5,919 bases of DNA from Spirochaetia bacterium UBA5550 (GTDB lineage Bacteria > Spirochaetota > UBA4802 > UBA5550), in assembly GCA_002425885.1 (NCBI GenBank), contig DINC01000082.1, positions 25,278-31,196 of the forward strand, given 5' to 3'. The translations under genes were made by a program, and so were the position numbers. The notes beneath the pieces are model-generated. The model ran no database searches. It saw only the letters and a list, made by a program, of their open reading frames with translations, and was not told the origin of the DNA. Positions 1-5,468 of this stretch are shown piece by piece (the stretch's first letter is position 1; every line of letters begins with the position of its first letter).

Positions 1-10
1 TTTTAACAGT

Positions 11-610
11 TCATATTATAAATTTGAGTTTTATCAGTTTTCTGGTTTTTTCTATCATTTTTGTGTAGTCTTCATTCCAGTCAACGGTGACTATCACCAG
101 ATAGATTATACCGTTTTTCAGTCTGCTGAGTTCTGTTTTCTGACTGTCTGAATCTAAATCTGCAAGGGCAAGAATATTTCTCTGGCAGATTATTCCTTTG
201 TCATGTTTTTTTATAAGATCGAATCTATGATCTGTGTCATCGGTATAATACCACAGGTTTGGCGTATCATTAGATATATGGAGCAGGTTCTGTTTATTGA
301 AGGGTTCCTCGTCTATGGCGGGGTTGCGGAAGCCTATAAGATCACTAAGCGGAAGGCCCGCAAGCGCATTATTGAATGACTCTGAACTGAATGATGCATT
401 TATAAAGATACTGTCAGGACGTGAAAAATTTATAATAAAGGAGAATGGTATCCTCCTTATCTCCGCAGTGTTATCCTTTATATCAATCCTGTTCCCTGCC
501 TGTTCTATGAACACTTCAACAAGTCTGGGCTGCGTGTCTTTTAGACCTCTCCCGCCGCACCCTGAAAAAATGGCACTGAGAAGAATTATTATTAACGGGA
601 ACTTTTTCAT
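11..610 (-). CDS. Hypothetical lipoprotein (about 199 aa)
   Basis: I do not recognise a family. The N-terminus is a bacterial lipoprotein signal: Met-Lys-Lys, a hydrophobic stretch (PLIIILLSAI) and a lipobox-like FSGC, with the lipidated Cys at residue 18. A Gly-rich tether follows the Cys. Phe at -3 is unusual for enterobacteria but tolerated in spirochaetes. The mature part, about 180 residues, is mixed alpha/beta in character with no recognisable domain, no repeats and a Lys-rich C-terminus. Two ATG codons are adjacent at 613 and 610. I prefer 610 because GGCGG at 621-617 is then 6 nt away rather than 3. It is the last of three minus-strand genes after queF and the DUF2937 gene (gap about 45 nt) and is probably cotranscribed. 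Probable location is the periplasmic face of the inner or outer membrane. The coding call is firm; the function is unknown. Confidence 0.8.
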   Translation of the reverse strand: MKKFPLIIILLSAIFSGCGGRGLKDTQPRLVEVFIEQAGNRIDIKDNTAEIRRIPFSFIINFSRPDSIFINASFSSESFNNALAGLPLSDLIGFRNPAIDEEPFNKQNLLHISNDTPNLWYYTDDTDHRFDLIKKHDKGIICQRNILALADLDSDSQKTELSRLKNGIIYLVIVTVDWNEDYTKMIEKTRKLIKLKFII

Positions 611-657
611 CATAAACCGCCGCTGATACCAAATGAATTAAAACGTGTTCAACAGTG

Positions 658-1194
658 TTACTGTCCTGATTTAAATCGACTGAAAACCAGAGTCATACTT
701 TTTTTTATCAGGAGATAAATAGACATGAATACCACTATCCCCGCTACGGCATAAATAATCGAGTCAATGCTGAATGATATGCCCGGGGTAAAATCGGAAT
801 ATGTTCCTTTAACTATATCCATGTCCGATTTACGGATAAATAAAAAAAACTGCTTAATTCCGGATGCGCCTGAAATCTGCTGATGAGCATCGCTCAGGAA
901 ATTAAAACGGTCAATGTTCTCAGACATTATTTTACCTGTTGAGGCAAATTCTTTAACGCCTGACTGAATATGAAGCTGGACATATTCATCCAGGGCTCTG
1001 CCGCTATCAGCTGCTGCGGCCCTGTACTTCCCTATTAAAAGTTTCAGTTCATCTGCATGCCCGCCAAGCCTCTGAATATACTGGACAATAAAAGCAGGTA
1101 TCTGCATGAAGATTAGAGCTCCTGCTGCCGCAATGACCCTGTCAGTGATATGTTCTACAAGAATAAGAGGAGCGATGAGAATTTTTTTCAGCAT
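658..1194 (-). CDS. DUF2937 family membrane protein
   Basis: A 178-residue protein that I match by eye to DUF2937, a family of small membrane proteins of unknown function. The distinctive conserved stretch after the first hydrophobic segment is present (IPAFIVQYIQRLGGHADEL, about residues 32-50), as is the C-terminal D-F-x-P-G block (about 134-138) that precedes the second membrane segment. Hydrophobic segments lie at about 5-40 and 144-163, separated by a roughly 100-residue soluble region predicted as mostly helical. The C-terminus is basic (FSRFKSGQ), which suggests that it is cytoplasmic. A good ribosome site, GAGGA at 1203-1199, sits 4 nt before the ATG. The start lies 15 nt after the queF stop, so the two are almost certainly one transcript. 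No biochemical role is known for the family, and the link to queuosine synthesis may be only positional. Confidence 0.85.
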   Translation of the reverse strand: MLKKILIAPLILVEHITDRVIAAAGALIFMQIPAFIVQYIQRLGGHADELKLLIGKYRAAAADSGRALDEYVQLHIQSGVKEFASTGKIMSENIDRFNFLSDAHQQISGASGIKQFFLFIRKSDMDIVKGTYSDFTPGISFSIDSIIYAVAGIVVFMSIYLLIKKSMTLVFSRFKSGQ

Positions 1195-1209
1195 GTTTTC
1201 CTCTGAGGA

Positions 1210-1602
1210 TTATTTTACAGTATCTGAATCCATAATACAGGTGGCAAGTATGCCCCCCCGTACGTTATAAACTGTCTTCACAGAGAGGTATTCAGGTGAT
1301 AGAACATTATACAGATCTTTATAAATCCTGTCTGTTACTGCTTCCTGGTATATTCCCACGTTTCTGTAAGACATGAAGTAATACTTAAGTGATTTAAGTT
1401 CCACAATTTTTTTGTCTGGAATATAATCAATTTCAACTTTTGCAATATCGGGAAGACCTGAAAACGGACATACCGCGCTGAATTCATCAGTTTCATATTT
1501 TATCTTCTGGGGATTACCGGTGTAATCTATGCTCTCAAGAAATTCGCTTTTTATTGATTTCTCGTCTTCGATGCTGAAAAATTTTCCCTCTGCAACAGGC
1601 AT
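1210..1602 (-). CDS. queF: NADPH-dependent 7-cyano-7-deazaguanine (preQ0) reductase QueF
   Basis: QueF reduces the nitrile of preQ0 to the aminomethyl of preQ1, the cytosolic step before tRNA-guanine transglycosylase inserts preQ1 at G34 on the way to queuosine. The 130-residue length is that of short single-domain T-fold QueF enzymes (others reach about 165). The catalytic region VCPFSGLPD carries the nucleophilic Cys45, which forms the thioimide, and the acid Asp52. The QueF signature ELKSLKYY follows at 68-75, then YRNVGIYQE at 79-87 with the substrate-binding Glu87. The position usually occupied by His in FHE is Gln86 here. A C-terminal RGG motif (115-117) is coded by a run of seven C on the plus strand (1253-1259). 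The ribosome site GAGGT at 1613-1609 is 6 nt from the ATG and fixes the start. The gene is first in a three-gene minus-strand run behind a strong promoter. Confidence 0.95.
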   Translation of the reverse strand: MPVAEGKFFSIEDEKSIKSEFLESIDYTGNPQKIKYETDEFSAVCPFSGLPDIAKVEIDYIPDKKIVELKSLKYYFMSYRNVGIYQEAVTDRIYKDLYNVLSPEYLSVKTVYNVRGGILATCIMDSDTVK

Positions 1603-1629
1603 ATTATTACCTCATATAACTTTAAATCA

Positions 1630-1659
1630 ATTATAATAAAAATCTCTTATTACAGTCAA
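1630..1659 (-). promoter_or_regulatory. Sigma70-type promoter of the queF operon
   Basis: On the minus strand, TTGACT (1659-1654, 5 of 6 consensus) and a perfect TATAAT (1635-1630) are separated by 18 bp. Transcription should start near 1623, giving a leader of about 20 nt that contains the GAGGT ribosome site of queF. The leader has no room for a preQ1 riboswitch, so queF is not riboswitch-controlled from this start. Confidence 0.75.
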
Positions 1660-1695
1660 GAAAAAGAATTAAACAGGGGGGCGAATAAACTTCTG

Positions 1696-1721
1696 AAAAT
1701 TAATTAATGCTAATCAATTTT
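1696..1721 (-). terminator. AT-only hairpin over the STAS gene stop, possible weak terminator
   Basis: An 11-bp dyad (1696-1706 with 1711-1721, one G-U pair in the minus-strand RNA) encloses a 4-nt loop. On the minus strand the stem spans the TAG stop of the STAS gene and its 3' arm ends in four U. There is no GC core and no longer U tract, so termination would be inefficient. It could instead be an mRNA 3'-end stabiliser. The queF promoter starts 37 bp downstream, which supports a transcript boundary here. Confidence 0.4.
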
Positions 1722-2366
1722 AAAAAGAGCTTTGCCGTCGTCGGAGACGTTAAATTCAGCTTCGCAGAACGGGCAGATGTGCTCTCCCTTTTCTTTTATC
1801 CTTACAAGAGAGCCGCATTTAAGGCATTCAATAACAAAAGGATCAATTATCTCCTCTTCGATGAATTCAAAGTCATCATTAAATGGTACAGGTTCGTCGA
1901 AATCAGCGGCTTCCGGTTCAGGGAGAGTGATGCTGTTTATGCGGTCATCTTTTCCGGGTGATTCATTATAGCCGGTGGATTCTGTCATTTCTTCAGCGAA
2001 GGTTTCATTTCCGGGAATCCCGGATTCAATCATATCAAGAGCTTCAGATATATTATCAGCAATAGTAAATATTCTGTTCAGGCCAAGTATGCGGAACAGG
2101 GCAGTTACTTCACTGTTGAGATTACAGAAAACTGCTGTGCCATCTTTTGTGCTGATTCTTTTATGAAGCATCAGAGCAGCACCAATACCCTCCGAGCTTA
2201 TAAAGCTCAGTTTTTTAAAATCGATGAGGATAAATAATGTATCATTATCAATGAGCTTTCTGGTGTAATCTTCAAAGTCGGAGCCTGATTCGCTGTTAAG
2301 CGGGCCCTCTATCTCAACAATAGCAGCTTTTCCATGCTCAATCTCTTTATGATTAATGAAAAACAT
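1710..2366 (-). CDS. STAS-domain protein with C-terminal zinc-ribbon-like module
   Basis: A 218-residue cytoplasmic protein. Residues about 5-115 form a STAS (anti-sigma factor antagonist) domain: an AAIVEIEGPL strand, then an ILIDFKKLSFISSEGIGAAL core. Ser58 aligns with the phosphorylated Ser of SpoIIAA-type antagonists, although the preceding Asp is Ser57 and the following Ser is Glu59. An acidic, Pro-rich linker follows (about 125-175). A CxxC-x13-CxxC module (Cys181, 184, 198, 201) probably binds zinc. STAS proteins of this class switch partners with Ser/Thr kinases of the RsbW/SpoIIAB type, but none is encoded nearby. A longer reading frame reaches 2435 and overlaps the upstream gene. 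I chose the ATG at 2366 because GAGGT lies 5 nt ahead and only one base separates it from the upstream TAA at 2370-2368. Translational coupling with the membrane sensor is likely. The domains are clear; the role is inferred. Confidence 0.88.
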   Translation of the reverse strand: MFFINHKEIEHGKAAIVEIEGPLNSESGSDFEDYTRKLIDNDTLFILIDFKKLSFISSEGIGAALMLHKRISTKDGTAVFCNLNSEVTALFRILGLNRIFTIADNISEALDMIESGIPGNETFAEEMTESTGYNESPGKDDRINSITLPEPEAADFDEPVPFNDDFEFIEEEIIDPFVIECLKCGSLVRIKEKGEHICPFCEAEFNVSDDGKALFKID

Positions 2367-2367
2367 C

Positions 2368-3543
2368 TTAACCTCTTCCATGTACAGGGATTGCGTCTCT
2401 AATCTCTTTTCTTTTCGCTTTCCTGATGGCATCAATACTTATAACAGGAGCAATATATACTCTCCCTCCTTCCTGAAGGTCGAGTTCCGGTTTTGCCTGT
2501 ATCTCTTCATCTATCTCCCCGAGGAGTTCTATTGTCACATACTCTTCATTATCTGCTGCCACGTGACTTCTAAGTTCAGGCAGAGGCTCCTCATCAATGG
2601 ACGACAGAGTAAAGAGCTCCGGCTCCTCTTCAATGATAGTTTCATCAAAAGGCTCATCGGGTATTCCGTCAAGATCATCATCAGCGAAGTAGACTTCGGA
2701 TGCAGGAATAACCTCATCAGTATGCAGCGGCGTACTGACTGCTCTCCCTGCTGCGGGGAGTTTTATCTCTGCCGGTGCTTCAGGTGATGCAAATTCTCCC
2801 GCTCTCCTCTGGATTGTCCGGTACCTGAACATAACTATAACAGAGATTAAAAGTGAAACACAGAACGCGGAGAGTATAACAGCTGTTATCATAAGTCTCC
2901 CCCTGGCAATCGATTCTTTTATTGAACCGAACATCCGTTCCTTGCTGATTATAAAATTAACAGCACCAACAGGTTTGCCGTTTACAAAAACACCTTTGGT
3001 GAAGAGCCATCCTGATGAGTTAATTCCGGAGTAGTAATATTTCTGAAGAGGTTCCCTCTCTTTTCTGCTGAAGGGCACCTGCTTATCAATTATATTATAA
3101 TCTGAAAGAAAAAGCTCTGAGCTTCTTTTCGTCACAGGCTGAAGGATCATGTCAAGGTTGTAGGACATTTCATCATTGGCAATATTACCCATGAGATTTT
3201 TTTCAGTTGTTGTGTTTGAATGTACAATGAGTTTTCCGTCACCGAGGATAAAGAAAGCCTCATCAATGGTATTCTCTTCAATTTTTTCATGAAAGAGGGT
3301 TTTCAGTGACGAATAATTTTTTGTTTTATAGCTCAGCTCAGCGACCCGCGCGAAGGCCTCGGCCATGGTCATGGAATAGTTAACCGTATATTTTTCAATG
3401 CGCTCAATCCCTTTTTTACCGTCAAGGTATAGGTAGGTCAGTGCTGCACCTGAGCCTATTATTGTTTCAGTAAGGAAAAGGAGTATAAAAATCCCTGCAG
3501 GGAAGATCCATTTCCTGAGTTTTTTTCTCTTTTTTTCAGTCAT
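2368..3543 (-). CDS. Two-pass membrane sensor with Cache-like domain and long acidic cytoplasmic tail
   Basis: A 391-residue protein. A basic N-terminus (MTEKKRKKLRKW) leads into TM1 at about 13-39, then an extracytoplasmic region of about 175 residues, TM2 at about 216-239 and a basic stop-transfer segment (RYRTIQRR), so both ends should be cytoplasmic. The outer region resembles a Cache/PAS-like ligand sensor: FFILGDGKLIVHSN at about 97-110 and VNGKPVGAVNFIIS at about 187-200. The tail (about 245-391) has no HAMP, kinase, methyl-accepting or cyclase domain. It is Pro-rich, then strongly acidic (about 285-355), and ends in a basic segment (IRKAKRKEIRD). A single DDDLDGIPD (288-296) matches a calcium-loop pattern. 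An in-frame TAA two codons upstream makes 3543 the only early start, although the ribosome site is weak. It is coupled to the STAS gene downstream, which suggests that they signal together. The ligand and output are unknown. Confidence 0.85.
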   Translation of the reverse strand: MTEKKRKKLRKWIFPAGIFILLFLTETIIGSGAALTYLYLDGKKGIERIEKYTVNYSMTMAEAFARVAELSYKTKNYSSLKTLFHEKIEENTIDEAFFILGDGKLIVHSNTTTEKNLMGNIANDEMSYNLDMILQPVTKRSSELFLSDYNIIDKQVPFSRKEREPLQKYYYSGINSSGWLFTKGVFVNGKPVGAVNFIISKERMFGSIKESIARGRLMITAVILSAFCVSLLISVIVMFRYRTIQRRAGEFASPEAPAEIKLPAAGRAVSTPLHTDEVIPASEVYFADDDLDGIPDEPFDETIIEEEPELFTLSSIDEEPLPELRSHVAADNEEYVTIELLGEIDEEIQAKPELDLQEGGRVYIAPVISIDAIRKAKRKEIRDAIPVHGRG

Positions 3544-3570
3544 CTGTTAAGTTTCCCGGATATATTTTTA

Positions 3571-3576
3571 ATTATA
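3571..3576 (-). promoter_or_regulatory. Candidate -10 box of the sensor-STAS operon
   Basis: A perfect TATAAT on the minus strand 28 bp upstream of the sensor start. No good -35 lies 16-18 bp further up, so this would be an activator-dependent or weak promoter, or chance in AT-rich DNA. Confidence 0.4.
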
Positions 3577-3620
3577 ACTTTCTGGTATTTCATTATTCTT
3601 AATTATCGGCTTTTTGGTAT

Positions 3621-3648
3621 TTTAGATTGATAAAAAAAGGGGTATAAT
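3621..3648 (+). promoter_or_regulatory. Candidate promoter of the Nudix-mnmH operon
   Basis: A perfect TATAAT (3643-3648) is preceded by TTTAGA (3621-3626, 4 of 6 consensus) with a 16-bp spacer. Transcription would start near 3655, about 22 nt before the Nudix ATG. It is divergent from the sensor promoter in a shared 133-bp gap. Confidence 0.55.
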
Positions 3649-3676
3649 ATTGCATGATCAGCATGGTGTCTGATTT

Positions 3677-4348
3677 ATGACTGTTAAAATTACAAGCATG
3701 GAATTGCTGGAGGAGTGGGACTGGGAAACCGGTAAGCCCGCAGGGAGAAGCGTAACCAGAAGTGAATCGTACATGAAAGGGATCCCGCATGAGGGAGTTC
3801 ATCTCTGGATTGTAAGGGATATGTCAGCTTCGGCGGAAATTCTTTTTCAGCACAGGGCAAAGAACAAGGCCCTTTATCCCGATTGCCTTGATATAACCGT
3901 GGGAGGGCATGTCCCATTCGGGCTGACAAAAAACAAGGTTAAGAAAGAGGCTATGGAGGAGATAGGTATATCCCCCTCAGACTCCGGGCTTATAGACCTG
4001 GGGTATATGAGGTTTGAGGAGAAGACTGAAGACTACCATCACAGAGAGTTTCAGCATGTTTATTTAATGAAGAATTCACTCCCCCTTGACGAATACAGTT
4101 TTACAGATGGCGAAGTAATAGGACTATACTCTGTGCCCGCTGATTTTATCGAAACACTTCTTGAGACAGACAGCTCTCTGAAAGTCCGTGGCTTTGACGG
4201 TTCCGCATTAATTGAAAGAACTCTTTCCAGAAAAGATTTTCATCCGCTCCTCTTCTCTCCGGTAATGAGAAATTATATGGATATTATTATTAAAGGGGCA
4301 AGGGAACTGGTGAGTACCGGAAAAGTAACCGTCAGGATGCCGGGGTAA
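3677..4348 (+). CDS. Nudix-family protein (IPP-isomerase-like subgroup) with altered Nudix box
   Basis: Nudix proteins usually hydrolyse nucleoside diphosphates linked to another group. This 223-residue protein has the N-terminal layout of the isopentenyl-diphosphate-isomerase-like Nudix subgroup: EEWDWETGKPAGR (12-24), GIPHEGVHLWIV (35-46), then ITVGGHVPFG before the Nudix helix. The Nudix helix retains KEAMEEIGI (90-98) with the metal-binding Glu91, Glu94 and Glu95. The first Glu of the box is Leu83 and the helix Arg is Lys90. HHREFQHVYL (121-130) and GEVIGL (145-150) match later conserved blocks of the family. TGA two codons upstream fixes 3677 as the earliest start; no strong ribosome site is visible. 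mnmH follows 41 nt downstream on the same strand, probably in one transcript. The substrate cannot be named. It may be a hydrolase of changed specificity or a binding protein. Confidence 0.85.
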   Translation: MTVKITSMELLEEWDWETGKPAGRSVTRSESYMKGIPHEGVHLWIVRDMSASAEILFQHRAKNKALYPDCLDITVGGHVPFGLTKNKVKKEAMEEIGISPSDSGLIDLGYMRFEEKTEDYHHREFQHVYLMKNSLPLDEYSFTDGEVIGLYSVPADFIETLLETDSSLKVRGFDGSALIERTLSRKDFHPLLFSPVMRNYMDIIIKGARELVSTGKVTVRMPG

Positions 4349-4389
4349 TATGCTGCAAACCAAATAATACCGGATAAGAAATTATAATC

Positions 4390-5412
4390 ATGAAAGAAAT
4401 ATCATTTGAAGAATCACTCACATTAGAAAATCCCCTGTATGTTGATGTAAGGTCACCCGGTGAGTTTGAAGAAGATCATATTATTGGAGCAGTTAATCTT
4501 CCGATTTTTGACAATGAAGAGCGAAAAGAGGTGGGGACTCTTTACAAAATGGCAGGGAGGGATACTGCTGTTCTCAAAGGTACTGAAATAGGGGGGAAAA
4601 GAATCGGGGAGATTATAAACAGGCTTTCAGCGGTTAAAGGGAGAGATATAGTCATTTACTGCGCAAGGGGGGGGATGAGGTCCGGTTCAGTTGCAGCCCT
4701 GATTGATTCTCTCGGTATTGAAGTATACAGGATCAAAGAAGGATACAAGGCATACAGAAGGTATGTTTGTGAACGTATGCTGTCAGTGAAGATTAAGCCT
4801 GAAATATTCATACTTCAGGGGCTTACAGGCGCAGGTAAGACAGAGATAATAAAGGTTTTAAAAAATTCCATTGATATAGAGGGATTGGCAGGTCACAGGA
4901 GTTCGGTTTTCGGCGGCATCGGGCTTAAGCAGAGGACACAGAAGTTTTTTGAAACGCTGCTTCTCCATAGTATTGATGAGCTTCAGAATGAGCGCTATGT
5001 AATAATTGAAGGAGAATCAATAAAAGTCGGAAATCTTCATATACCTGCTAATATATTTGCCCAGATGAGAGCGGGGCACTTTATTTATATAAATACACCG
5101 CTGAATAGAAGAGTCAGTATAATCCGGGAGGAATATAATTCTTTTCAGGAGCATGAAAGAATTGTTCAAATAGTTAATTCGCTGAGACGGAAGCTCGGCA
5201 GCAAAAAAGCGGATATGCTCATTGAACATTATAATTCCGGAAGAATTGATGAGTTTATAGAGATACTTCTGCTGGATTATTATGATCTGCTGTATAGGCA
5301 CTCTCTTGAAAAATATGAATATATATCAATAATAAATAATTATGAAACGGCGCAGGCTTCCGGAGAAGTGGAAAAAGCGGTAGAAAAATTTTTTCAAAGT
5401 CTCAATAAATGA
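4390..5412 (+). CDS. mnmH: tRNA 2-selenouridine synthase MnmH (SelU)
   Basis: MnmH replaces the sulfur of 2-thiouridine at wobble U34 of certain tRNAs with selenium from selenophosphate, through a geranylated intermediate. At 340 residues it is slightly shorter than the E. coli enzyme (about 364). The N-terminal rhodanese domain (about 1-130) has YVDVRSPGEFEEDHI and the active loop YCARGGMRSG with catalytic Cys91. A P-loop domain follows, with Walker A GLTGAGKT (144-151), LAGHRSSVFGGIG (166-178) and QRTQKFFE (181-188), then IIEGESIKVG (205-214), all typical of the family. An in-frame TAA at 4375-4377 makes 4390 the only early start; the ribosome site is poor (GGATAAGAA), so translation may depend on the Nudix gene upstream. 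The partner SelD (selenophosphate synthetase) is not in the window. The codons for ArgGlyGly after Cys91 form a run of eight G (4667-4674). Confidence 0.95.
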   Translation: MKEISFEESLTLENPLYVDVRSPGEFEEDHIIGAVNLPIFDNEERKEVGTLYKMAGRDTAVLKGTEIGGKRIGEIINRLSAVKGRDIVIYCARGGMRSGSVAALIDSLGIEVYRIKEGYKAYRRYVCERMLSVKIKPEIFILQGLTGAGKTEIIKVLKNSIDIEGLAGHRSSVFGGIGLKQRTQKFFETLLLHSIDELQNERYVIIEGESIKVGNLHIPANIFAQMRAGHFIYINTPLNRRVSIIREEYNSFQEHERIVQIVNSLRRKLGSKKADMLIEHYNSGRIDEFIEILLLDYYDLLYRHSLEKYEYISIINNYETAQASGEVEKAVEKFFQSLNK

Positions 5413-5432
5413 ACCTCTACAAATTATAATAA

Positions 5433-5462
5433 TTGACATATCACAGTTGTATTGATTATTAT
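5433..5462 (+). promoter_or_regulatory. Candidate sigma70-type promoter upstream of the hairpin terminator
   Basis: A perfect TTGACA (5433-5438) and TATTAT (5457-5462) are 18 bp apart. The predicted start is near 5469. GTTGT (5446-5450) and ACAAC (5466-5470) form a short dyad across the -10, and CAGTTG is repeated at 5445 and 5470, which could be a regulator site. The promoter lies upstream of the terminator at 5505-5545, so it would make either a short RNA or an attenuated lpoB message. Confidence 0.5.
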
Positions 5463-5468
5463 ATAACA

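Noticed and set aside
297..626. Plus-strand open frame opposite the lipoprotein gene.
   Set aside because: It has no ribosome site or recognisable protein and is the antisense shadow of a gene with a clear signal peptide.
1603..1629. preQ1 riboswitch in the queF leader.
   Set aside because: The leader from the strong promoter is about 20 nt, shorter than the smallest preQ1 aptamer, and no C-rich loop plus A-rich tail is visible.
2366..2435. N-terminal extension of the STAS gene (23 more codons) to an ATG at 2435.
   Set aside because: It overlaps the sensor gene in another frame, and a better ribosome site precedes the ATG at 2366 with one base between genes.
2356..2787. Plus-strand 143-codon open frame opposite the sensor tail.
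   Set aside because: Its Cys/Phe/Ser-rich composition is what results from reading acidic codons backwards; no support for a gene.
3654..3680. Eight-codon mini-ORF overlapping the Nudix start as ATGA, a possible leader peptide.
   Set aside because: The predicted transcript starts at about 3655, after its ATG, and it has no usable ribosome site.
4383..4388. TATAAT just before the mnmH ATG as an internal promoter.
   Set aside because: The start would fall inside the coding region and no -35 is present; likely chance in AT-rich sequence.
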